From Colivivens sp963645405 (GTDB lineage Bacteria > Bacteroidota > Bacteroidia > Bacteroidales > Bacteroidaceae), in contig CAVISR010000019.1 in NCBI GenBank assembly GCA_963645405.1, positions 1 through 35,178 of the forward strand: a DNA stretch of 35,178 nucleotides, in the 5' to 3' direction. This document shows, one piece after another, positions 1-7,157 of this stretch. Within the stretch, counting starts at the first letter, position 1; each line of letters starts with the position of its first letter. Position numbers and translations under genes: made by a program. Under the pieces are notes generated by a model. That model was not told the origin of the DNA, made no database searches, and was given only the letters and a program-made list of their open reading frames with translations.

Positions 1-282
1 AGAAAAATCATTAGTAGAAACAATATAATTCTCTATAAAGCAATGACATACGATATTTTCAGCAGCACCGCTCCTGCGATGCCAATACCCGACAAAGGGA
101 CAAAATTCATAGAGTTTATCCTCTCAAATGCCTCGATGGACATGCGTGAAGCCCTAGTTCCGATGAATATGCCGGCGCTTGCGGCACATTTGACCTCAAA
201 TTTTTTTTCGGGTTTTTGCCACGAAAATAGTCGGTTTTCGATGGGAAGTCATAGAGGGGCAGGGAGAAAGTGTACGCAATAG
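1..282 (+). pseudogene. probable 3'-truncated remnant of a DUF3987-like mobile-element protein
   Basis: The frame is open from the left window edge to a stop at 280-282, with an ATG at 43. The peptide from about residue 30 (KFIEFILSNASMDMREALVP, then PALAAHL) resembles the N-terminal part of DUF3987/primase-like proteins carried by phages and conjugative elements of Bacteroidota. After HLTS the likeness stops and the frame runs into low-complexity T-rich sequence. I infer a gene fragment cut by rearrangement. The family assignment rests on memory of the sequence style only. It could instead be a chance ORF. Confidence 0.35.
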
Positions 283-313
283 GAGCACAAGCGCCCGACA
301 AAAGCATCAGCGC

Positions 314-410
314 TAGGAGCTAGCCCTCTCCGAGGGCGTTAAAGCAAAAACGTGTTGCGAGCTGACGCTCGAATGCTATCGCCTACGCGCTCGGAGAGCG
401 CTGACTCCTA
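314..410 (+). repeat. MITE-like inverted-repeat element, copy 1
   Basis: The 97-bp element begins TAGGAGCTAGCCCTCTCCGA and ends CTCGGAGAGCGCTGACTCCTA-like, giving imperfect terminal inverted repeats of about 25 bp (TAGGAG(C/T)..AGC.CTCTCCGAG). An internal small hairpin GAGCTGACGCTC lies near 360-370. It has no coding capacity. Further copies lie at 12620-12735, 12752-12826 (right half only), 17238-17353 and 35127-35178 (cut by the window edge), all in the same orientation. Confidence 0.85.
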
Positions 411-447
411 TCACAGCGAGCGATGCTCGAACGACAGCGTGCATGTC

Positions 448-640
448 GGGCTGAAAGCCCAGCTACTACCAGCCCAGGGCAACGCCCTGGGTAAACGACC
501 ACACACACCACCCAGCGCCCTGTAAGGGCAGCTGCATAAAGCAATGAGTATGTAGTTGTCCCTACAGGACGCACATTATACACTGGAATCATATACCCAG
601 GGTGACGTACTTACGCTTCGCTCCAGTACTCTGCCCTGGG
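448..640. repeat. REP-like cluster of GC-rich hairpins
   Basis: Successive perfect or near-perfect hairpins are visible: GGGCTGAAAGCCC (448-460), CCCAGGGC-AAC-GCCCTGGG (473-491), GCCCTGTAAGGGC (517-529), and a longer CCCAGGG (596-602)...CCCTGGG (634-640) pair. This style matches the REP-type repeats mobilised by IS200-like (RAYT) transposases in many bacteria, but no transposase is in the window. The cluster lies directly after the inverted-repeat element at 314-410. Confidence 0.7.
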
Positions 641-738
641 CTGATAGTAGCTGCCTCTTCGAGGCGTTGCGTTTTCCTGTTCTCATATCTGACAATCAAT
701 TTCCGAATATGCTGAATTTTGACGAAAAGTAACCCTCT

Positions 739-801
739 GAAAACGGCAGGTTCAACACGGAAAACCGCTAGTTTACGAACGAAAACGGGCACTTTTTCGT
801 T
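739..801. repeat. short degenerate tandem array, period 21
   Basis: Three units start GAAAAC(G/C)G at 739, 760 and 781. Each carries a rough palindrome: GAA..TTC, AAAC..GTTT, and CGAAAA..TTTTTCG. It resembles the 22-bp array that follows at 905-1115. No coding feature is evident. Confidence 0.5.
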
Positions 802-904
802 TGATAAGGCGGTTTCGTGCATATCCCGATTGCATTTTGTGGGGCAAAGTGTGCAAAAACCATTGCTGCCAAATCCGCATTGCCACACCATTTTCTTCAG
901 AAAG

Positions 905-1115
905 AAGACGCCAGCCTTCTTGTCAATGAACTCCAGTATTCCTGACCAGAAGAACTCCAGCCTTCTTGTCAAAGAACTTCAGTCCTTTCTAGTCAGCGTA
1001 CTCGAGTTCTCTGGTCAGCGGACTCGAGTTCTCCAGTCAGATGGATTTTGCTCCCTAGTCAGAGAAAAATATTTTCCTGGTCAGAGAAAAAGTTTTTCCT
1101 AGGCAGGGAATTTAC
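905..1115. repeat. degenerate 22-bp tandem array upstream of aroB
   Basis: A conserved spacer like (T/A)GGTCAG recurs with its GTCA-like core at 922, 944, 968, 992, 1014, 1036, 1058, 1080 and 1102, so the spacing is 22 bp except for two 24-bp steps. Between spacers the sequence varies but is often palindromic: ACTCGAGT twice, GAAAAATATTTTC, and GAAAAAGTTTTTC. The array ends about 90 bp before the aroB promoter-like box. It encodes no plausible protein. Confidence 0.75.
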
Positions 1116-1178
1116 TATATATAATAAGTAGTGGTCGAAGGGTGAGGGAATGGTGTGCTCTGAAATAAATGGCGTGCA

Positions 1179-1212
1179 TTGGATGCTGTTCCAAAATAAA
1201 AGCGTAACTTTG
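1179..1212 (+). promoter_or_regulatory. candidate promoter of aroB
   Basis: TAACTTTG at 1205-1212 matches the Bacteroidota -7 box TAnnTTTG. The upstream TTGG at 1179-1182 is a weak -33 candidate with 22-nt spacing, slightly longer than usual. Transcription would start near 1217, leaving a very short leader before the ATG at 1229 or 1247. Confidence 0.5.
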
Positions 1213-1228
1213 TATTGTAAAATCACCA

Positions 1229-2236
1229 ATGAAGAAAGGACAAGACATGGCATACGACAAAGTATTTATTTTGGCAGACGAGACCACAGAGAAATGCTGC
1301 TGGCCGGTAGTGAGTGAACTGGAGTCATTGCAGAATGCTCTCCACATCGTGATTCCCGGCACTGATGCACACAAGAACCTGGAATCGCTTTCATACGTGT
1401 GGACCCAACTCAGCAACAATGGGGCTACACGCCACAGCCTGCTCATCAACTTGGGCGGCGGAATGGTGACCGACCTTGGCGGATTTGCTGCATCAACCTT
1501 CAAGCGGGGCATTGATTTCGTGAATATACCGACAACCTTGCTGGCGATGGTCGACGCTTCCGAAGGAGGCAAGACCGGCATCAACTTCAATGGACTGAAG
1601 AACGAAATCGGTGTGTTCAACGAACCGAAGAAGGTGATTCTCGACACCACATTCCTGAAGACTCTCGACAAGGAGAACATCCTTTCGGGCTATGCGGAGA
1701 TGCTCAAGCACGGACTGCTTTCCAACAGTGAAACGCTCAACGAACTGCTTGTCTTCGACCTCGACAACATCGACTATGCTCATCTGGGCACGATGGTGAG
1801 GAAGAGCGTGGCAGTGAAGAAGCGGGTGGTGAAGTCCGACCCTCACGAACACGGACTCCGCAAGTCGCTTAACCTTGGCCACACCATCGGCCATGCCATT
1901 GAGAGTTTTGCCTTGAAACAGGGCACACCAGTGTTGCACGGCTATGCAGTGGCATGGGGACTGGTTTGCGAACTCTATCTCTCGAGCGCATATTTCTCGT
2001 TCCCTACAGAGACGATGCACGAGGTCGTGAGGTTCATCAACAGCCATTACGGCAAGTTCTCGCTTTCATGCGACGACTACGACGACTTGTTTGCCCTGAT
2101 GAAGCACGACAAGAAGAACGTGGGCGACAAAATCCAGTTTGCCTTGTTGAGCGGCATTGGCAAGGTGCGCATCAACCGTACGATGAGCAAGGAACAGATA
2201 TTCGAGGCATTGGACTTCTATCGTGACGGTCAGTGA
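1229..2236 (+). CDS. aroB: 3-dehydroquinate synthase
   Basis: AroB converts DAHP to 3-dehydroquinate in the cytoplasmic shikimate pathway, using NAD+ and a divalent metal. Visible family motifs are LGGGMVTDLGGFAAS (about residues 75-89), FKRGIDFVNIPTTLLAMVDA (91-110), GGKTGINF with GLKNEIGVF (113-130), SGYAEMLKHGL (153-163) and NLGHTIGHAIES, followed by LHGYAVAWG. At 335 residues it is slightly shorter than typical AroB (about 350). Two starts are possible: ATG 1229, or ATG 1247 (giving MAYDKVF), which has AAGAAAGGA upstream and may be better. It stands about 400 bp upstream of trpB, consistent with supplying chorismate to the trp operon, but the trp promoter lies between, so it is probably a separate transcript. 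Confidence 0.93.
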   Translation: MKKGQDMAYDKVFILADETTEKCCWPVVSELESLQNALHIVIPGTDAHKNLESLSYVWTQLSNNGATRHSLLINLGGGMVTDLGGFAASTFKRGIDFVNIPTTLLAMVDASEGGKTGINFNGLKNEIGVFNEPKKVILDTTFLKTLDKENILSGYAEMLKHGLLSNSETLNELLVFDLDNIDYAHLGTMVRKSVAVKKRVVKSDPHEHGLRKSLNLGHTIGHAIESFALKQGTPVLHGYAVAWGLVCELYLSSAYFSFPTETMHEVVRFINSHYGKFSLSCDDYDDLFALMKHDKKNVGDKIQFALLSGIGKVRINRTMSKEQIFEALDFYRDGQ

Positions 2237-2395
2237 AATGGTAGTAGGTGACGTGGCAGTCAAAGCATGATGTTCAATGGATTGGCAGTAGGATTAAATT
2301 GCAACCGACCTTCATGAAATATCATCTGCCTACATGCAATAATTGAGCCGTGAGAAGAAAATTATAGGGTAACAAGAAAAAAAACGAGTGAAACG

Positions 2396-2426
2396 TTTGG
2401 AGCAAACGAATTAATTAGTAATTTTG
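2396..2426 (+). promoter_or_regulatory. trp operon promoter
   Basis: TTTG at 2396-2399, then 19 nt, then TAATTTTG at 2419-2426. This is an exact fit to the Bacteroidota consensus TTTG-N19-21-TAnnTTTG. The start of transcription would fall near 2430-2434, almost on top of the leader-peptide ATG at 2435. The preceding 2237-2395 shows no other feature that I can support. Confidence 0.8.
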
Positions 2427-2434
2427 CACCCGAA

Positions 2435-2518
2435 ATGAGAAAGAGCAATAATACATATTGGCGTTGGCAGAACTTGGATTCATCTAATCTAAGATTGCTG
2501 GCGTTTGCTCATATCTGA
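2435..2518 (+). CDS. trpL: trp operon leader peptide
   Basis: A 27-codon ORF starts ATG 2435 and ends TGA 2516-2518. It contains the sequence TYWRWQN, with Trp codons at 2459-2461 and 2465-2467. Two near-adjacent Trp codons in a small ORF directly behind the trp promoter, followed by a terminator, is the layout of the classical trp leader peptide. Its proposed role is to stall the ribosome when charged tRNA-Trp is scarce. The mRNA would begin only a few nucleotides before the ATG, so initiation would be leaderless or nearly so. The identification rests on position, Trp codons and the RNA structures downstream, since such peptides carry no family signature. Confidence 0.82.
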   Translation: MRKSNNTYWRWQNLDSSNLRLLAFAHI

Positions 2519-2573
2519 ACAGGAACTTTCATAATTAAGCGATATTTAGGTAACAATGAGTGAGTTTGTCGGC
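2497..2573 (+). promoter_or_regulatory. candidate trp antiterminator (region 2:3 pairing)
   Basis: GCTGG (2497-2501) can pair with TCGGC (2569-2573), and TTTGCTCAT (2504-2512) can pair with ATGAGTGAG (2556-2564), allowing G-U pairs. This would sequester the left arm of the terminator at 2564-2597. The upstream half lies in the last codons of the leader ORF, so a ribosome at the stop codon (2516-2518) would cover it, whereas a ribosome stalled at the Trp codons would leave it free. The pairing was found by eye and not energy-calculated. Confidence 0.62.
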
Positions 2574-2597
2574 AGTCTTGCCGGCAAACTTTTTTTT
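2564..2597 (+). terminator. trp attenuator terminator
   Basis: The stem GTTTGTCGGCA (2564-2574) pairs with TGCCGGCAAAC (2579-2589): 11 bp with one G-U pair and a 4-nt loop. Eight T residues follow (2590-2597). It is a textbook intrinsic terminator lying between the leader peptide and trpB (ATG 2631), so it must act as an attenuator, not as the end of the upstream gene. Confidence 0.88.
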
Positions 2598-2630
2598 GGT
2601 ACATAACAAGAACACAAAACAATAAAAGCA

Positions 2631-3830
2631 ATGAATTACAATGTAGACAATGACGGGTTTTATGGAGAGTTCGGAGGTGCATACATCCCCGAAATCCTCT
2701 ACAAGACTGTTGAAGACTTGAAGAAGGCTTATTTGCCTATTATCGAGAGTGATGAATTCAAGAAAGAGTTTCATGCTCTGCTGAAGGACTATGTGGGCCG
2801 TCCCTCTCCTCTGTACTATGCGTCGCGCATGAGCGAGAAGTACGGATGCAAGCTCTATCTGAAGCGTGAGGACCTGAACCATACGGGTGCACACAAGATA
2901 AACAATGCGCTCGGACAGATTCTCATAGCAAAGAAGATGGGCAAGAAACGCATCATTGCAGAGACCGGTGCCGGACAGCACGGAGTTGCCACAGCCACTG
3001 CCTGTGCATTGATGAACTTCCCCTGCACCGTGTACCAGGGAGCCTTGGACGTGCAGCGCCAGCACATGAATGTGGAGCGCATGAGGATGTTGGGAGCAAC
3101 GGTAGTTCCGGTGGAGAGCGGCAACAAGACACTGAAAGATGCCACCAACGAAGCCATCCGCGACTGGTGCTGCCATCCTGCCGACACCTTCTACATCATC
3201 GGCTCCACCGTCGGTCCGCATCCTTATCCCGACATGGTGGCACGTCTGCAGTCAGTCATCAGCGAGGAAATCAAATGGCAGTTGGAGGAAAAGATTGGCC
3301 GCAACTATCCCGACTATCTCATGGCATGTGTGGGCGGAGGAAGCAATGCAGCCGGAACCATCTACCATTACCTCGACGACGACCGTGTGAAGATTGTGCT
3401 TGGCGAAGCCGGAGGACTGGGAAACGACAGCGGAAAGACTGCAGCCTCACTGCAGGTGGGCACTGTAGGCATCCTGCATGGCAGCCGCATCAAGCTCATG
3501 CAGACAGAGGACGGACAAATCATCGAGCCCTATTCAATATCGGCAGGACTCGACTATCCGGGAACAGGACCAATCCATTGCAACTTGTACGAAAAGGGTA
3601 GGGCACAGGTGCTCTCAGCCAACGATGACGAAGCACTCCGGGCTGCTTTCGAACTTACCCGCCTTGAGGGAATCATCCCTGCACTGGAGTCTGCCCATGC
3701 ACTGGCTCTTCTGCCAAAGGTGGCGTCCCAGTTCAAGCCTTCTGATGTGGTTGTCCTCACAGTCAGCGGACGCGGCGACAAGGACCTCGACACATATCTC
3801 AAGAATATGGACAAGATAAATATCGACTGA
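2631..3830 (+). CDS. trpB: tryptophan synthase beta chain
   Basis: TrpB condenses indole with L-serine to give L-tryptophan using PLP and forms the alpha2-beta2 complex with TrpA. The 399-residue length is typical. Visible motifs are GEFGGAYIPE (about 12-21), the PLP lysine in NHTGAHKINNALGQ (K89), ETGAGQHGVATA, and the phosphate-binding VGGGSNAAG loop. It is the first structural gene of the trp operon, as is usual in Bacteroidota, and the attenuator lies 34 nt upstream of its ATG. Its last codons and stop (ATCGACTGA) are duplicated 44 bp downstream, within the trpB-trpE gap. Confidence 0.97.
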   Translation: MNYNVDNDGFYGEFGGAYIPEILYKTVEDLKKAYLPIIESDEFKKEFHALLKDYVGRPSPLYYASRMSEKYGCKLYLKREDLNHTGAHKINNALGQILIAKKMGKKRIIAETGAGQHGVATATACALMNFPCTVYQGALDVQRQHMNVERMRMLGATVVPVESGNKTLKDATNEAIRDWCCHPADTFYIIGSTVGPHPYPDMVARLQSVISEEIKWQLEEKIGRNYPDYLMACVGGGSNAAGTIYHYLDDDRVKIVLGEAGGLGNDSGKTAASLQVGTVGILHGSRIKLMQTEDGQIIEPYSISAGLDYPGTGPIHCNLYEKGRAQVLSANDDEALRAAFELTRLEGIIPALESAHALALLPKVASQFKPSDVVVLTVSGRGDKDLDTYLKNMDKINID

Positions 3831-3905
3831 ACGGTGGCGATAATCTGAACCAAACAAAAATGAAAATCGACTGAACGGTGGCGATAATCTGACCCACCAT
3901 AAAAC
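3822..3905 (+). repeat. 44-bp direct duplication with hairpin, trpB-trpE gap
   Basis: The sequence ATCGACTGAACGGTGGCGAT, continuing AATCTGA, occurs at 3822 and again at 3866, an offset of 44 bp. The second copy forms a stem GGTGG...CCACC (3877-3898) just before the trpE start; the first copy is decayed on its right arm. Because the first copy contains the end of trpB, the second carries a mini-ORF MKID-stop (3860-3874). Related hairpins occur before trpA at 8584-8655. Confidence 0.75.
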
Positions 3906-3917
3906 AAGAGACGAAAA

Positions 3918-5312
3918 ATGTTTTCATATCATACAGCTTCAAAGAAAATCCTCGGTGACCTGAACACCCCGGTAAGCACATACCTGAGAGTGCGCGATGC
4001 CTATCCTCAGAGTGCACTGATGGAGTCATCGGACTATCACGGCGGAGAGAACTCCCGTTCGTTCATCGGCATCAATCCCATTGCCAGCGTGTCGATAGAG
4101 CACGGAATGGGAATTGCCCACTATCCTGATGGCTCAACCACTTCAAAACCAATCACCGACGGATTCGGTTCAGCAGAAGTAATCAACGAGTTCATCCATT
4201 CCATCAGTGTGACCGGTGACTACTCCAACTTCTGCGGTCTCTATGGCTACACCGCATTCAATGCAGTGCGCTATTTCGAAAATATAAACGTGAAGGACGT
4301 GACCCAGGAACGCAATGATGCACCCGACCTCCTCTATATATTGTACAAGGACGTCATCGTGTTCGACCATTTCCGCAACGAGATGATTCTGGTTGAACTG
4401 CTCTCCGAAGGCGAGAACGACCACCTGGCACAACTCGAGCTCGACTGCAACTCACGCCCTTATCAGACCTACGGCTTCCATCCAGTGGGCGAGTGCACAT
4501 CGACACTGACGGACGACGAGCACCGTGAGAACATACGCCGTGGAATCAGGCATTGTCTGCGCGGAGACGTGTTCCAGATAGTTCTCTCCCGTCGCTTCAT
4601 CCAGAAGTACGAAGGCGATGACTTCAAACTCTACCGTGCATTGCGCAGCATCAATCCTTCGCCTTACCTCTTCTATTTCGACTTCGGCGGTTTCCGCATC
4701 TTCGGTTCAAGTCCGGAGACCCACTGCCGCATCGAAGGACGCAGAGCCTATATCGACCCGATTGCCGGAACCACCAAACGCACTGGCGACTCCGAGCAGG
4801 ACCAAAAGAATGCTCTCTACCTGAAGAACGACCCGAAGGAAAATGCAGAACATGTGATGCTGGTCGACCTGGCGAGGAACGACCTCTCGCGCAACTGCCA
4901 CGGAGTGAAGGTGGATTTCTACAAGGACATGCAGTTCTACAGCCATGTGATTCATCTCGTGAGCCGTGTGTCGGGAGAATTGGACGAAGGTGCAGACCCA
5001 ATCAAGGCATTCATCGACACCTTCCCGGCAGGAACACTGTCGGGTGCACCAAAGGTTCGTGCCATGCAACTCATCTCAGAGTATGAACCCCACAACAGAG
5101 GTGCGTATGGAGGTTGCATCGGGTTCATCGGATTCAACGGAAACCTCAACCAGGCAATCACCATCAGGACATTCGTGTCAAGAAACAACGAACTGTGGTT
5201 CCAGGCAGGCGGCGGCATCGTTGCCAAGAGCGATGTGGAATATGAATTGCAGGAAGTAAACAACAAACTCGGTGCTTTGCGTAAAGCCATTTCAATTGCA
5301 GAAACAGTATGA
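3918..5312 (+). CDS. trpE: anthranilate synthase component I
   Basis: TrpE makes anthranilate from chorismate, using ammonia delivered by TrpG. At 464 residues it is of normal length. The N-terminal region carries SALMESSDYHG, equivalent to the LLES-type element that binds tryptophan for feedback inhibition. The C-terminal chorismate-binding domain shows GDVFQIVLSRRF, INPSPYLFYFDF, GSSPETHCRI, PIAGTTKRTGD, ENAEHVMLVDLARNDLSR, GTLSGAPKVRAMQLISEYEP and RGAYGGCIGFIGFNG. It overlaps trpG by 4 nt (ATGA), which suggests translational coupling of the two subunits. A hairpin repeat lies in the 87-nt gap before it. Confidence 0.97.
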   Translation: MFSYHTASKKILGDLNTPVSTYLRVRDAYPQSALMESSDYHGGENSRSFIGINPIASVSIEHGMGIAHYPDGSTTSKPITDGFGSAEVINEFIHSISVTGDYSNFCGLYGYTAFNAVRYFENINVKDVTQERNDAPDLLYILYKDVIVFDHFRNEMILVELLSEGENDHLAQLELDCNSRPYQTYGFHPVGECTSTLTDDEHRENIRRGIRHCLRGDVFQIVLSRRFIQKYEGDDFKLYRALRSINPSPYLFYFDFGGFRIFGSSPETHCRIEGRRAYIDPIAGTTKRTGDSEQDQKNALYLKNDPKENAEHVMLVDLARNDLSRNCHGVKVDFYKDMQFYSHVIHLVSRVSGELDEGADPIKAFIDTFPAGTLSGAPKVRAMQLISEYEPHNRGAYGGCIGFIGFNGNLNQAITIRTFVSRNNELWFQAGGGIVAKSDVEYELQEVNNKLGALRKAISIAETV

Positions 5313-5875
5313 AAAAAGTAGTGATTATAGACAACTATGACTCGTTTACATACAACTTGAGTCATCTTTTGAAGGAACTGGGCGCGGAAGTGACTGTCTA
5401 CCGCAACGACAAGTTCCAGATGGACCAACTGGAGGCATTCGACAAGATAGTCCTTTCTCCCGGTCCGGGCATTCCAAGCGAGGCAGGACAACTGCTCGAC
5501 GTAATCAGGAACTATGCAGGAAAGAAACCTCTGCTGGGCGTGTGCCTTGGCCATCAGGCATTGGGCGAGTTCTTTGGCGGAACATTGGTGAATGTGGGTG
5601 AAGTGGTGCATGGCGTGGCAACTCCAGCCCACCGCACAGTCGACGACTATCTTTTCGAAGGACTTCCCGAAACCATCATGGTGGGACGCTACCATTCGTG
5701 GGTAGTCGATGCCGGCAGTCTGCCCGATTGCCTTGAAGCCACCAGTTTCAGCGACGACGGACAGATGATGTCGCTCCGACACAGGGAGTACGACATCCGT
5801 GGAATACAATACCATCCCGAGAGCGTGCTTACGCCCGATGGCAAGACAATAGTAAACAATTGGTTGAACCATTAG
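5309..5875 (+). CDS. trpG: anthranilate synthase component II (glutamine amidotransferase)
   Basis: TrpG hydrolyses glutamine and channels ammonia to TrpE. This is a class I glutamine amidotransferase of 188 residues. Visible motifs are IIDNYDSFTYNL (6-17), LSPGPGIP (49-56), the nucleophile elbow LLGVCLGHQALGE with Cys79, and the His-Glu pair in QYHPESVLTPDG near the C terminus. It is not fused to TrpD and overlaps the end of trpE by 4 nt. A 206-bp gap containing a 22-bp repeat array separates it from trpD. PabA-type dual use with p-aminobenzoate synthase is possible and cannot be judged here. Confidence 0.95.
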   Translation: MKKVVIIDNYDSFTYNLSHLLKELGAEVTVYRNDKFQMDQLEAFDKIVLSPGPGIPSEAGQLLDVIRNYAGKKPLLGVCLGHQALGEFFGGTLVNVGEVVHGVATPAHRTVDDYLFEGLPETIMVGRYHSWVVDAGSLPDCLEATSFSDDGQMMSLRHREYDIRGIQYHPESVLTPDGKTIVNNWLNH

Positions 5876-5883
5876 AACATAGG

Positions 5884-6070
5884 ACACAGGACAACCGGAC
5901 GTAAGACACAGGACAACCGGACGTAAGACGCAGGACAAGCGGACGTAAGACGCAGGACAAGCGGTCGTAAGACGCAAGACAACCGGTTGTATGGCGATGG
6001 ACAATCGTTCGTAAGACAACGACCAAAACCCACCCTTGTTTTTTACACATGTAGAACTTAAATAATAAAA
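5884..6070 (+). repeat. 22-bp tandem array plus tail, trpG-trpD gap
   Basis: A unit of the form GGACAACCGGACGTAAGAC recurs with its GGACAA-like anchor at 5889, 5911, 5933, 5955, 5977, 5999 and (partial) 6021, an exact 22-bp period. The core is near-palindromic around CCGG. A tail GACCAAAACCCACCC...TAGAACTTAAATAATA follows to about 6070, and a closely similar tail follows the related array at 22303-22395. The array sits within the operon, between trpG and trpD. Confidence 0.85.
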
Positions 6071-6081
6071 CAGAAAAGAAT

Positions 6082-7077
6082 ATGAAAGAGTATTTATTGA
6101 AATTGATTGGTGGAGCAACACTTAGCCGTGAGGATACTCATGACATCATGATCAATCTTACAAAAGAGAAGTACAATGAAGCACAGATTGCAGCGCTCCT
6201 TATGGCACTCCAGGTTCGCGGAGTGACTGTGGACGAACTGCTAGGTTTCCGCGACGGATTGCTCGAGACCGGTAAACCAGTAGACCTCTCCGACTACAAC
6301 ACGCTCGACATTGTGGGTACGGGTGGCGACGGAAAGAACACGTTCAATATCTCCACTTGTTCGGCTTTCGTCATTGCAGGTGCCGGATACAAGGTCACAA
6401 AGCATGGAAATGTAGGCTCCACATCGGTGAGCGGTGCAAGCAATGTGCTGCTCGGACATGGAGTGAAGTTCACTGACGATGTCGACCAACTGAAGCGTTC
6501 GCTCGACGAGGCAGACATCTGCTATCTGCATGCGCCTCTCTTCGCCTACGGCATGAAGTTCGTAGGTCCTACCCGCAAGGCACTTCAGATTCCCACTTGC
6601 TTCAATCTGCTTGGCCCGTTGGTCAATCCTTGCCATCCCAAGAACTCGCTCCACGGTGTGGCTACCCAAGCACAGCTGCGCCTGTATGTAAATGTCCACC
6701 AGGCAATAGGCGACAACTTCGGTGTGATTACCAATTTCGACGGCTATGACGAGATTTCGCTCACCGGCGGTTTCAAGATTTGTACCAACTTGTTTGAGAA
6801 AGTCTACACACCGAAGGACATGGGCTTCAACTATGTAAATCCCGAGGAAATCTACGGTGGTGCGACTGCTGAAGATGCCAGGAAGATATTTGATGCAGTG
6901 CTTGAGGGCACATCCACTGAGGGACAGAAGAACGTGATACTTGCCAATGCTGCATGCGGAATCGGAGTGATGAACCCTAACTTGTCAGTGGATGAGACAG
7001 TGGCACAAGCCCGTGAGTCGCTCGAGAGCGGAAAGGCTTTGGCTGCATTCAGGAAGTATGTTGAACTCAACAGCTGA
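6082..7077 (+). CDS. trpD: anthranilate phosphoribosyltransferase
   Basis: TrpD transfers the phosphoribosyl group of PRPP to anthranilate. The 331-residue protein shows the glycosyltransferase family 3 layout: a helical N-terminal domain (LTKEKYNEAQIAALLMALQV), then DIVGTGGDGKNTFNISTCSA, the PRPP/anthranilate loop KHGNVGSTSVSGASNVL, GPTRKALQIPTCFNLLGPLV with NPC, and GYDEISLTG. The length is normal. It starts about 200 nt after trpG, behind the 22-bp array, so translation is not coupled to trpG. The ATG at 6082 is preceded by the A-rich sequence usual for this phylum. Confidence 0.96.
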   Translation: MKEYLLKLIGGATLSREDTHDIMINLTKEKYNEAQIAALLMALQVRGVTVDELLGFRDGLLETGKPVDLSDYNTLDIVGTGGDGKNTFNISTCSAFVIAGAGYKVTKHGNVGSTSVSGASNVLLGHGVKFTDDVDQLKRSLDEADICYLHAPLFAYGMKFVGPTRKALQIPTCFNLLGPLVNPCHPKNSLHGVATQAQLRLYVNVHQAIGDNFGVITNFDGYDEISLTGGFKICTNLFEKVYTPKDMGFNYVNPEEIYGGATAEDARKIFDAVLEGTSTEGQKNVILANAACGIGVMNPNLSVDETVAQARESLESGKALAAFRKYVELNS

Positions 7078-7091
7078 CCCCTGCATTGACT

Positions 7092-7157
7092 AAAGATATA
7101 TTGGAATAGGATGAAAGATATATTGGAATAGGATGAAAGACATATTGGAAGAGATAG
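7092..7157 (+). repeat. 22-bp triplication spanning the trpC start
   Basis: Three 22-bp units beginning AAAGA(T/C)ATATTGGAA start at 7092, 7114 and 7136; the first two are identical. The third is the genuine 5' coding end of trpC. The duplication gives a decoy start: ATG 7111 encodes MKDILE and stops at TAG 7129-7131, one base before the real ATG at 7133. Confidence 0.85.

Noticed and set aside
719..1102. 127-codon ORF in the gene-free left region
   Set aside because: It runs through two short-period repeat arrays and shows Ser/Lys/Thr-rich low-complexity translation with no domain.
905..1115. CRISPR array
   Set aside because: The period is 22 bp, the conserved part is only about 8 bp, the variable parts are palindromic rather than unique spacers, and no cas gene is present. 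The same applies to the arrays at 5884, 22303 and 34816.
4952..6121. 389-codon minus-strand ORF opposite trpE-trpG
   Set aside because: It lies opposite strongly supported trp genes, spans the 22-bp array, and its translation is repetitive (e.g. repeated CPASYVRLSCVLRP-type peptides). It is a by-product of codon use and the repeats.
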